A program made the translations under genes and the position numbers. This document shows, in pieces, positions 1 through 5,650 of a DNA stretch of 6,021 bases. Below the pieces are notes generated by a model that worked only from the letters and a program-made list of their open reading frames with translations, searched no databases and was not told the origin of the DNA. Source of the DNA: Armatimonadota bacterium (lineage in GTDB: Bacteria; Armatimonadota; Chthonomonadetes; Chthonomonadales; Chthonomonadaceae); NCBI GenBank assembly GCA_026392135.1, contig JAPLCR010000370.1:5008-11028 (forward strand), given 5' to 3'. Every line of letters starts with the position of its first letter. The stretch's first letter is position 1.

Positions 1-301
1 GAAAGACCTGCATCAGCCGTAAATGGAGGGGCAAGGCACGCATTTCGGGCTGAAAACGGTAGAACTGTAGAACATCGTAGCGTTCGCAGAGTTCATCCCC
101 GATGTCGCTTAGGTCTCTACAGACGGCGGTTCGGGCAATAAACGGGGGCAGACGCAAGGGAACGTCACGCCCCCCTTCCCAACTGCCGACATAGCGCGGA
201 GTTTGGGGAACGTGGATGAAACCGAGCGCGTTGGCTCCGTATTCGATGGCTTTGTCCGCGTCGGCTTGATTCGTGATTCCGCATATTTTAATTCGTGTCA
301 C
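1..301 (-). CDS. trpF: Phosphoribosylanthranilate isomerase, N-terminal part (cut by window edge)
   Basis: About 100 N-terminal residues are visible, starting at a GTG codon; the rest lies left of the window. The family isomerises N-(5'-phosphoribosyl)anthranilate to CdRP in cytoplasmic tryptophan synthesis. The N-terminus reads TRIKICGITNQADADKAIEY then GANALGFI, the family signature of KICGIT followed by DA-x-x-A and GA-x-A-x-GF. The Cys in KICGIT is the position of the catalytic base in known TrpF enzymes. TPRYV matches the usual SPRYV segment. The next usual landmark, QLHG, is replaced by QFYR, and the stretch between is divergent, so this is an unusual TrpF or TrpF-like protein. AGGCGG (307-312), 5 nt upstream, overlaps the TAG stop of the preceding gene and supports the GTG start. 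It is the last visible gene of the ftsK-led cluster, and no other trp gene is in view. Confidence 0.85.
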   Translation of the reverse strand, partial: MTRIKICGITNQADADKAIEYGANALGFIHVPQTPRYVGSWEGGRDVPLRLPPFIARTAVCRDLSDIGDELCERYDVLQFYRFQPEMRALPLHLRLMQVF

Positions 302-310
302 AGTTACCGC

Positions 311-568
311 CTATATCTCGTCCATGCCGTAAGCCAAAATAAGGGAGACCGCTTGGGATTCATCGCCAAGCCCTTCTCGTATCACGTCCCAAATCAACGC
401 TTGCTTCCTATCCTCATTAAGCCCGTCAAACGCGCTGGCGACGATTTTAACGTGGATACGTCCATGCCACCCCTCATCCGTATGGATAGTCACATTGGGC
501 CCGAACGCCGAACGCAAAACATCCATCACTCTCGAACTTAACTTTGCGTAATCGAATGTTATCGCCAT
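311..568 (-). CDS. Small BolA-like protein, partner of the HEPN gene
   Basis: 85 residues, no signal peptide or membrane segment. I do not recognise an exact family. Residues 35-54 read HGRIHVKIVASAFDGLNEDR, which resembles the core of BolA-fold proteins (His, a hydrophobic strand, then S-x-x-F-x-G-h and a basic residue leading into a helix). The helix RKQALIWDVIREGL and a final strand follow, but the usual HALS motif of BolA is replaced by AVSL. BolA proteins act in Fe-S/glutaredoxin handling or transcription; whether that applies here is unknown. The ATG is supported by TAGGAG (578-583), whose TAG is the stop codon of the upstream HEPN gene, so translation is probably coupled. Only 12 bp separate the two genes, and 9 bp separate it from trpF. 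It could instead be an unrelated alpha/beta antitoxin-like protein. Confidence 0.7.
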   Translation of the reverse strand: MAITFDYAKLSSRVMDVLRSAFGPNVTIHTDEGWHGRIHVKIVASAFDGLNEDRKQALIWDVIREGLGDESQAVSLILAYGMDEI

Positions 569-580
569 CTCTTTTTTCTC

Positions 581-1075
581 CTAATACCCGATGATGTTTG
601 GTTGCAACCAATCCACCGCTGTATGCACATCCTGTAGAAATTTTTCAGCCTCTTCTCGTTTGGGCGTTGTATAGTCGTATCGCCATGTAGATTTCCAACG
701 CGCCAAACGCGACCAGACCTTGTAGTCATATCCGGGGCGAACGCTAATGTCCGTTAGCCCCGCCAGATACGCAATATCGTGCCCCGCAGAGGTAGCGGCA
801 ATCTGTCTTATTAGTTCTTGCCCGCTACTCTGTCGTCGGATATTTATTTTGCTCTGTGTTTCTATTAGCGAAAGACCCCCTTCTTGGTCTATAAGGTATG
901 CTTTGAGGAGACATTCAACGGCGTATCCCGCAAGATACATCGCCCCGCGCAGGTGTCTTCTTTCGGCATCTGACCTTTGAAAGTCGGCAGTCGGCTTTTC
1001 CATTAACTCTTCTGCGTCTTTGAGACGCTGTTGTCCAACTTTGATAAAATCGGATAGGCTATCACAATCAGCCAT
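581..1075 (-). CDS. HEPN-domain protein
   Basis: 164 residues, predicted all-alpha and cytoplasmic. Residues 39-62 (RRHLRGAMYLAGYAVECLLK, then AYLI) are the hallmark helix of the HEPN family: an aromatic/Ala-rich helix with GYAVEC and LKAYL. A C-terminal segment, WKSTWRYDYTTPKREEAEKF (127-146), followed by an amphipathic helix also fits. HEPN proteins are often RNases or inactive scaffolds, commonly paired with a small partner gene in toxin-antitoxin or defence modules. The RNase motif R-x4-6-H is not evident: the only His near the C-terminal Arg cluster is 11 residues away. This copy may therefore lack catalysis or use another site. The start is supported by AAGGAG (1084-1089) 8 nt before the ATG. 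Its stop overlaps the ribosome binding site of the BolA-like gene. Confidence 0.82.
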   Translation of the reverse strand: MADCDSLSDFIKVGQQRLKDAEELMEKPTADFQRSDAERRHLRGAMYLAGYAVECLLKAYLIDQEGGLSLIETQSKINIRRQSSGQELIRQIAATSAGHDIAYLAGLTDISVRPGYDYKVWSRLARWKSTWRYDYTTPKREEAEKFLQDVHTAVDWLQPNIIGY

Positions 1076-1123
1076 CTTCTTCGCTCCTTACCTCATTTCC
1101 GCCTTCGCTCTGCCGTTACGCCT

Positions 1124-1693
1124 CTACAGCCAACCCTGCAACCCTTTCAACGCCTTGTTTGTTTTTTCCAAATCAAAGGCTTCCAAGTCGAGCTTCCTGC
1201 CCAGCCACTCTTTCATATCCCTGTATTCAGGGTGTTTAGGGTTCGCCATAATCTCTATCAGCTCCATATAGCCCCACACGCCCCCGCAGTCGTCGGGCGG
1301 GCAGGCGCGTTTCCCTGCGAGGCAAATCGGGTAGTCAGTTCCGAGGGCAGGGGGGATTATTTTCTCCAGGGTGATTTTATGCTCCCAGTCGTCGCCAAAA
1401 TCGTAAGTGTATCGAAACACGCTTTTCGGCTCGGCTATCAGCATAGAGAGCGGCACGTCTGTCTCGTCTTCCGTCTCCTCCATAAGTTCGCCATCAAAAG
1501 GCATGGAGTAGTAGGTCTCTCCAAACATAAAGGAGTGCAAGTGAGAGTCAGTCCACCCCATAGCTATCTGAATGACGGCGTGCAGGGTGTCGAGAGAAAT
1601 ATCCGCAGGAACCAGAACTCGCCGATATATCTGCGGAACTATGCCTATCAACGCTATTTTTAGCTGGTATACGCTCGTGATTTGTCTTCGCAT
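1124..1693 (-). CDS. PRiA4_ORF3-family protein (plasmid pRiA4b ORF-3-like)
   Basis: 189 residues. Family landmarks in order: a beta/alpha N-terminus with IYRRVLVPADISLDTLHAVI (22-41) and MGWTDSHLHSF (45-55); YTYDFGDDWEHKI (95-107); and CLAGKRACPPDDCGGVWGY (124-142), whose Cys and Asp residues are highly conserved; then a helical C-terminus NPKHPEYRDMKEWLG (151-165). This set is diagnostic of the family, which databases often label 'IS1096 element passenger TnpR'. That name is historical: no recombinase catalytic residues are visible, and the biochemical role of the family is not established. Length is normal for a single-domain member. GGGAG lies 8 nt upstream of the ATG. It starts 30 bp after the ftsK stop and is probably co-transcribed with it. 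No hairpin separates the two. Confidence 0.92.
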   Translation of the reverse strand: MRRQITSVYQLKIALIGIVPQIYRRVLVPADISLDTLHAVIQIAMGWTDSHLHSFMFGETYYSMPFDGELMEETEDETDVPLSMLIAEPKSVFRYTYDFGDDWEHKITLEKIIPPALGTDYPICLAGKRACPPDDCGGVWGYMELIEIMANPKHPEYRDMKEWLGRKLDLEAFDLEKTNKALKGLQGWL

Positions 1694-1723
1694 GGTGTTC
1701 GCTCCCTTTAATCGAGTTTACTC

Positions 1724-4132
1724 TTACTCTTCGCCATCCTCATCATCAAAGACGGGCGGTACATAGTTGGGGTTGAACATTCGCTCAACCTCGTCTTTAG
1801 AAACCAGAATTTCGCGGGGTCTCGCACCGTCAAGGGGTCCCACAATTCCCCTCCGCTCCATCATCTCCACGATTCGTGCGGCTCTCGTGTACCCGACGCG
1901 GAAACGGCGTTGCAACATGGAGGTAGAGGCTTGCCCATTGTTTACCACGAGGCGAACCGCTTGCTCAAAGAGGGCTTGGTCTACCTCCTCTTCACTAGAG
2001 TAGTTAGCACCTCCGCCTTCGTTCTGCTCCGTTTCAGGCACAGAGAAGGAGTAGTCTGGCTTCTCCTGTTCCCGTAGATACTCAACAATGGCGTTGGTCT
2101 CGGTTTCGCTGAGGTAGCAGCCCTGTATTCTCATCGGCTTTGGTGCATCTATAGGCATAAAGAGCATATCCCCGCGCCCTATCAGCCGCTCCGCGCCGGG
2201 GCTATCCAAAATAGTGCGCGAGTCTATCTGAGAGGCGACGGCAAAGGCGATACGCGAGGCGATATTAGCCTTAATCGTTCCTGTGATAATGTCTACAGAG
2301 GGGCGCTGGGTAGCGATAACCAGGTGAATACCTGTTGCTCTTGCCAACTGCGCGAGGCGGCATATTTGCGTTTCAACCTCTGCCCCCTGCTGCATCATCA
2401 GGTCGGCGAGTTCGTCTACAATGAGAACGATATAGGGCAGTGTGCTACTTTCGGGAACCTTCTGGTTATAGCCGTCAAGGTTTCGGGTTCCTAGTGCGGC
2501 GAACAGGTCGTATCGACGCTCCATCTCTTTAATGGCGGTGCGAAATATCCCTGCCGCCTGCTTAACGTCTTTCACTACTGGGTGAAGGAGGTGGGGTATC
2601 CCTTCCCAGAGGCTCAGCTCCACGCGCTTGGGGTCTATCATCAGCAGGCGAACCTGTCGGGGGGTAGCACGGTAGATCAGGCTAGCGATAAGTGTATTCA
2701 GGCAGATAGACTTGCCAGAGTTTGTAGAGCCTCCGATAAGAAGGTGCGGCATCTTGGTGAGGTCGGCGTAGCGGTACTGACCGGAGACATCTTTCCCCAA
2801 CGCTACTGTGAGGAGCGAAGGGGCATTCCGATACTCGTCTGTGTCCAGACACTCTCGGAGGCTCACTACGACGGTTTGCGCGTTGGGAACCTCTACTCCA
2901 ATCGCCGCTTTGCCCGGAATAGGAGCCTCTACCCGCACATCAATTGCCGCGAGGCTCATCGCGAGGTTGTCGGCAAGGCTCACAATTTTATTGACCTTGA
3001 TGCCCGGTGCGAGCTGAATCTCATAGCGCGTCACGGTGGGACCGCTGGCAACCTCTACAACGGTTGAACCGATATTAAACTGCTCTAAGGTCTTCTCAAT
3101 AATATGAATTCGGTCTGATATCTCCTCCTGGGAGCGTTTAGAGACCGAAGGAGGCACCTCTTTGAGGAGCGTAAGAGAGGGTAGCGCAAAGGGCTTTATC
3201 AGGGGAACCGTCTCTGTCTCCGACTCGGAAGGGAGTTCCAGTTGCACAGGGTCAGCAAGGGGGCGGGATTCCTGTTTCGTGGGCTTGCGCTTGGCAGGAA
3301 GAGGGGTAGGTTCGGCTTCGGGGGCAGTGGCGGTAAGTGCCGCCTCTGCCTCCTCCTCTTGTAAGCGGTATGGGTGAAGGGCATTCCACATTTTCACGAG
3401 AGGAGTGGATATCTCTGCGTGTTCGATGGCAGTGGCGGTTTTGGTCTCCTGTGAGGTAGCCTGAGAGGTAACGACCGCCCGCTCTGCAACACGTGCCGCC
3501 CGCTCAGAACGCTCTTTGTCGGGAGGGGTGTCGGGGGAGGCTATGGCGCGTTTGGAGGGTGCATTCAGAGCCTCTTTCACATTGCTGACCCCAGCATGAG
3601 TCTTGTCGCGTAGGTGATCGTATATCTCAATGAAAGGGCGGTCTACAATGAGCAGAAAGCCTACCAGTCCAAACGCAAAAAAGATAACGTAAGAGATAGG
3701 ATGCCCCAGCAAACCAACCAGCGGAGCACCGACCAGTGCGCCTAACCATCCTCCTGCTCTGACAACACTCTCATTTGCCCAGTACTCATTGGGCTTCAAT
3801 ACGTAGATATGCCGCCAACCAATAAAAACGAGGAAGAAAAGCGCACTGCCTAGTGAGGAGCGAGAGAGGGAGAAGTTTTGGAATCCACGCAGATACATTC
3901 CGCCGACAAGAAAAAGCAGTACGGGAATAACATAAGCCCCCGACCCTGCAATGAGGCGTAACAGCTTCTCAATATACTCTGGTAAAGAGCCGCCCTGTTT
4001 CCAGAGAAGGCAGAGAAGGCAGATCACCCCTAACGTGCAAAGACCGATACCCACAAGGTCTTTATTGAAGGGTTTGGGAGGGGGTTGTGTTTTGCGTGTC
4101 GAGGAGGTTCGACTCGTGCTAGTCTTCGCCAT
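1724..4132 (-). CDS. ftsK: FtsK/SpoIIIE-family DNA translocase
   Basis: 802 residues, complete. This is a septum-anchored, ATP-driven hexameric pump that moves double-stranded DNA during chromosome segregation and division. After a basic Ser/Thr/Pro-rich tip come four to five hydrophobic segments (about 25-44, 59-81, 92-113, 125-163), then a short charged Ala/Glu/Pro-rich linker (about 165-330). The alpha domain follows (about 335-440, with SGPTVTRYEI and APGIKVNKIV). The motor domain has Walker A GSTNSGKS (468-475), IDPKRVELSLWEGIPHL (499-515), Walker B YIVLIVDELADL (567-578) and IATQRPSVDIITGTIKAN (606-623). The C-terminal gamma winged helix (about 715-785, with QRRFRVGYTRAARIVEMMER) would read DNA polarity sequences and contact XerD in known homologues. 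Size and order are those of an ordinary FtsK/SpoIIIE. Walker A has Asn where many homologues have Gly, which should still bind ATP. It has its own consensus promoter and leads the cluster. Confidence 0.97.
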   Translation of the reverse strand: MAKTSTSRTSSTRKTQPPPKPFNKDLVGIGLCTLGVICLLCLLWKQGGSLPEYIEKLLRLIAGSGAYVIPVLLFLVGGMYLRGFQNFSLSRSSLGSALFFLVFIGWRHIYVLKPNEYWANESVVRAGGWLGALVGAPLVGLLGHPISYVIFFAFGLVGFLLIVDRPFIEIYDHLRDKTHAGVSNVKEALNAPSKRAIASPDTPPDKERSERAARVAERAVVTSQATSQETKTATAIEHAEISTPLVKMWNALHPYRLQEEEAEAALTATAPEAEPTPLPAKRKPTKQESRPLADPVQLELPSESETETVPLIKPFALPSLTLLKEVPPSVSKRSQEEISDRIHIIEKTLEQFNIGSTVVEVASGPTVTRYEIQLAPGIKVNKIVSLADNLAMSLAAIDVRVEAPIPGKAAIGVEVPNAQTVVVSLRECLDTDEYRNAPSLLTVALGKDVSGQYRYADLTKMPHLLIGGSTNSGKSICLNTLIASLIYRATPRQVRLLMIDPKRVELSLWEGIPHLLHPVVKDVKQAAGIFRTAIKEMERRYDLFAALGTRNLDGYNQKVPESSTLPYIVLIVDELADLMMQQGAEVETQICRLAQLARATGIHLVIATQRPSVDIITGTIKANIASRIAFAVASQIDSRTILDSPGAERLIGRGDMLFMPIDAPKPMRIQGCYLSETETNAIVEYLREQEKPDYSFSVPETEQNEGGGANYSSEEEVDQALFEQAVRLVVNNGQASTSMLQRRFRVGYTRAARIVEMMERRGIVGPLDGARPREILVSKDEVERMFNPNYVPPVFDDEDGEE

Positions 4133-4167
4133 CAGTGCGTACCTCTTACCTTGACCTTATTGGGAGT

Positions 4168-4196
4168 ATTATAGCAGACTCTTGACGGTGTGTCAA
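4168..4196 (-). promoter_or_regulatory. Consensus sigma-70 promoter of ftsK
   Basis: On the minus strand, TTGACA (4196-4191), a 17-bp spacer, and TATAAT (4173-4168) give a 12/12 match at optimal spacing. Transcription would start near 4161, leaving a leader of about 28 nt that contains AAGAGG before the ATG at 4132. It should drive ftsK and, by read-through, the four genes after it. An exact consensus is unusual for a housekeeping gene and suggests strong basal activity or repression through the overlapping palindrome. Confidence 0.88.
4182..4196. promoter_or_regulatory. Palindrome TTGAC-N5-GTCAA over divergent -35 boxes
   Basis: A perfect 5-bp inverted repeat with a 5-bp spacer. The right arm is the ftsK -35 box. 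The left arm reads TTGACG on the plus strand and could be a -35 for rightward transcription, though the nearest -10 (TAATAG, 16 bp on; or TAGATT, 19 bp on) is weak. It could be a repressor operator or simply two back-to-back -35 elements. Confidence 0.45.
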
Positions 4197-4211
4197 TTCC
4201 TGCTAATAGAT

Positions 4212-4240
4212 TACAGATATTGAAGCGTAGTGGGTACAAT
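4212..4240 (+). promoter_or_regulatory. Candidate promoter of the HEAT-repeat gene
   Basis: TACAAT (4235-4240) matches the -10 consensus at five of six positions. Seventeen bases upstream, TACAGA (4212-4217) is a poor -35. TATATT (4246-4251) is an alternative -10 without a good partner. Initiation near 4247 would give a leader of about 50 nt to ATG 4296, which argues against the upstream in-frame GTG at 4230. Confidence 0.35.
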
Positions 4241-4244
4241 ACCC
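4232..4244. promoter_or_regulatory. Palindrome GGGTA-CAA-TACCC, possible operator
   Basis: A perfect 5-bp inverted repeat with a 3-base centre, overlapping the proposed -10 TACAAT. Its position would let a bound dimer block rightward transcription. Such a short repeat can also arise by chance. Confidence 0.3.
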
Positions 4245-4295
4245 CTATATTCAACACCAGAGGGCAGTCTACCTGCACAGAGAGGGGCGTTTTTG

Positions 4296-5342
4296 ATGGA
4301 GAGAGACGAGTTAGCGCGGTTGTTGGCTTCGCGAAGCACGGTAGAGCGAATTCAGGCAGTGCAGTATATGGTCAAGCGTAGGGATGGCGCGTACCAAGAT
4401 CTTCTACTGAAAGCACTTTCGGATAAGTCCAACTACGTGGCAAGCCGGGCGGCGGAGGCACTGACGCAGGTTGCCGACGGCTCTGCCTTGCGCCTCATGC
4501 GAGATAGATTCCTCTATTTGTCGGAAGAGGGCTTGAAGCGTGACCCGGGCTGTGAGGTTCGGGCAAAAATGGCGTTTGCCTTTGGGAAGCACACCTTCCG
4601 TGAGGCGACAGAGGCACTGCGTATCGGGATACGCACGGTACAGATAGGGCCTGTTGGAGGAGTCCCCTTCGATACGGGGGCGCACCTTCGCGCTAACTGC
4701 GCTCTTGCGCTGGGACAGATGAAAGCCCCAGACGCGATTCGCGACATCTCTCTCCTACTCTTCGAGCCGAACGACACACGGCATAATAAGGTGGAGATGC
4801 GGAAGGCGGCGGCACACGCTCTTGCCCTCACCTGCGACGTAAACGCACTCATCCCGCTCACCTTGCGCCTTGCGTATCACACGGCACTGTGCCCCGAATG
4901 CGGAGAGGAGACAGAGTTAGAGACTCCAGAGGTGTTGCAGGAGTGTATGCAGGCGGTGGTTGCACTAGACGATGAGCGGGCACTGGAGCTACTCAAGCCT
5001 TTCGTATCGCACAGGAATCGCTCTCTTGCCGCTTTCGCCTACCTGATGATCGCTCAAACACAACACCCTGACGCGGCGCGTACTCTCTTCGAGGCGGTGG
5101 AGCTGTTCTACGACAACCCTCTGCAAGCGGTTCTGCTGGCTTTGGCAAGTATCAGAACGGACGAGGCGCAGGCGTATCTACTGGAGCTGACGCGCTCACA
5201 GCGTGCAGAGGTGGGGGAGATACTGCTTGCGATTGTGGACGATATGCCCGCCGATCATGCGGAGGTGTGCCTCAAGCAGTTGGCGAAGTCGGCGGTTTCA
5301 AAGCGCGTGCGTCAGGCGGCGTTGGCGCGGTTAAAGGGGTAG
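4296..5342 (+). CDS. HEAT-like repeat protein
   Basis: 348 residues, soluble, no signal peptide. The chain is a series of paired amphipathic helices typical of HEAT/armadillo-like solenoids. Examples are DLLLKALSDKSNYVASRAAE (35-54), HLRANCALALGQMKAPDAIR (130-149), VEMRKAAAHALALTCDVNAL (166-185) and NRSLAAFAYLMIAQTQHPDA (241-260), ending in KRVRQAALARLKG (336-348). Such solenoids bind proteins or, in some families, cofactors or DNA; no enzyme motif is visible, so the function is unknown. CPEC (199-202) together with Cys180 and Cys217 might form a small metal site. ATG 4296 is chosen because AGGGG (4283-4287) sits 8 nt upstream and the HEAT pattern starts right after it. The reading frame stays open back to a GTG at 4230, but that codon lacks a ribosome binding site and precedes the likely transcription start. 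Transcribed alone, divergently from ftsK. Confidence 0.85.
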   Translation: MERDELARLLASRSTVERIQAVQYMVKRRDGAYQDLLLKALSDKSNYVASRAAEALTQVADGSALRLMRDRFLYLSEEGLKRDPGCEVRAKMAFAFGKHTFREATEALRIGIRTVQIGPVGGVPFDTGAHLRANCALALGQMKAPDAIRDISLLLFEPNDTRHNKVEMRKAAAHALALTCDVNALIPLTLRLAYHTALCPECGEETELETPEVLQECMQAVVALDDERALELLKPFVSHRNRSLAAFAYLMIAQTQHPDAARTLFEAVELFYDNPLQAVLLALASIRTDEAQAYLLELTRSQRAEVGEILLAIVDDMPADHAEVCLKQLAKSAVSKRVRQAALARLKG

Positions 5343-5371
5343 GAATTACGTCTACTGCCGTCTTATACTAA

Positions 5372-5379
5372 CTCCTGTG
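5372..5379. repeat. Target site duplication CTCCTGTG, left copy
   Basis: Identical to 5568-5575. It abuts the left terminal inverted repeat directly, as expected for a duplicated insertion target. Eight bases is the usual duplication length of IS66-family elements. Confidence 0.8.
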
Positions 5380-5394
5380 GTAACTACTCACGCT
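5380..5394 (+). repeat. Left terminal inverted repeat of the MITE
   Basis: GTAACTACTCACGCT, the exact reverse complement of 5553-5567. A transposase would recognise this end. Confidence 0.85.
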
Positions 5395-5423
5395 CCGTTT
5401 TTGCGGAAAATTTCCTACAAACC

Positions 5424-5437
5424 GCCATTTTCCCGAA
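5424..5437 (+). repeat. 14-bp internal direct repeat of the MITE, copy 1
   Basis: GCCATTTTCCCGAA, identical to 5498-5511, lying left of the central hairpin. Both copies have the same orientation, so they are not part of the inverted-repeat symmetry. They may be subterminal protein-binding sites or relics of an internal duplication. Confidence 0.75.
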
Positions 5438-5455
5438 CGAGAAAGCGGCATAAAA

Positions 5456-5491
5456 CAAGAAACTTTTGTCCCTAACCCCAAAAGTTTCTTG
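5456..5491. repeat. Central hairpin of the MITE
   Basis: CAAGAAACTTTTG (5456-5468) pairs perfectly with CAAAAGTTTCTTG (5479-5491) around the 10-nt loop TCCCTAACCC. On the minus strand the stem is followed by TTTTAT, so it might weakly terminate transcripts from the TPR gene, but the stem is AT-rich and the T-run is only four long. No T-run follows on the plus strand. Confidence 0.8.
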
Positions 5492-5497
5492 AAAACA

Positions 5498-5511
5498 GCC
5501 ATTTTCCCGAA
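5498..5511 (+). repeat. 14-bp internal direct repeat of the MITE, copy 2
   Basis: GCCATTTTCCCGAA, identical to 5424-5437 and 74 bp away, on the right side of the central hairpin. Confidence 0.75.
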
Positions 5512-5552
5512 TGGGTAAACAGGTGCCTTCAGGAAAATATGTCGCAGAGGGA

Positions 5553-5567
5553 AGCGTGAGTAGTTAC
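5553..5567 (-). repeat. Right terminal inverted repeat of the MITE
   Basis: AGCGTGAGTAGTTAC, the exact reverse complement of 5380-5394. The outermost four bases on the minus strand are GTAA. Confidence 0.85.
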
Positions 5568-5575
5568 CTCCTGTG
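5568..5575. repeat. Target site duplication CTCCTGTG, right copy
   Basis: Same eight bases as 5372-5379, directly adjoining the right inverted repeat. The match reads as nine (CTCCTGTGG) because the element itself begins with G. Confidence 0.8.
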
Positions 5576-5624
5576 GAAGGCTTGTTATTCCCCTAGCCCA
5601 CCCCTACCTGTACTGTAAGGCTTC

Positions 5625-5647
5625 CGCCCCTGAACGGAAAAGGGGCG
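5625..5647. repeat. GC-rich hairpin beyond the TPR gene stop
   Basis: CGCCCCT (5625-5631) and AGGGGCG (5641-5647) form a perfect 7-bp stem with a 9-nt loop, ending 3 bp past the TPR gene's stop codon. No T-run follows on either strand, so it is not a standard intrinsic terminator; it could protect an mRNA 3' end. An alternative stem, TTCCG (5622-5626) with CGGAA (5635-5639), would exclude it. Confidence 0.5.
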
Positions 5648-5650
5648 ATA

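Larger units (their letters stand above)
5380..5567. mobile_element. 188-bp MITE with IS66-type ends
   Basis: A short non-coding element lying between the HEAT gene and the convergent TPR gene. Ends are a perfect 15-bp inverted repeat, GTAACTACTCACGCT; with mismatches, similarity runs inward to about 36 bp (both arms reach TGCG and then TTTCCT). It is bounded by 8-bp direct repeats. Inside are a 13-bp perfect hairpin and two 14-bp direct repeats on either side of it. There is no meaningful reading frame, so a related full-length element would have to supply the transposase. Termini starting GTAA and 8-bp duplications are the rule for the IS66 family, so this is inferred to be an IS66-derived MITE. 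The intact duplication and perfect ends suggest fairly recent insertion. It accounts for most of the 308-bp gap; the remainder, apart from the hairpin at 5625-5647, shows nothing recognisable. Confidence 0.8.

Noticed and set aside
203..541. 112-aa plus-strand reading frame across trpF and the BolA-like gene
   Set aside because: Antisense to two genes with clear family motifs and ribosome binding sites.
311..1075. Classical HEPN/MNT toxin-antitoxin pair
   Set aside because: The 85-aa partner lacks the GSxxxG and D-x-D motifs of MNT nucleotidyltransferases.
1124..1693. TnpR resolvase or part of an insertion sequence
   Set aside because: The protein matches the PRiA4_ORF3 family, has no serine recombinase catalytic motif, and no inverted repeats or target duplication were seen around the gene.
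2582..3067. 161-aa plus-strand reading frame inside ftsK
   Set aside because: It is antisense to the conserved motor domain of ftsK and shows no recognisable motif of its own.
4230..4295. In-frame GTG at 4230 as the start of the HEAT-repeat protein
   Set aside because: It has no ribosome binding site, lies just before the proposed -10, and encodes a non-HEAT leader; ATG 4296 has AGGGG at good spacing.
5456..5491. Central hairpin as a terminator of the HEAT gene
   Set aside because: No T-run follows on the plus strand, and its central position between paired repeats in the mini-element explains it better.
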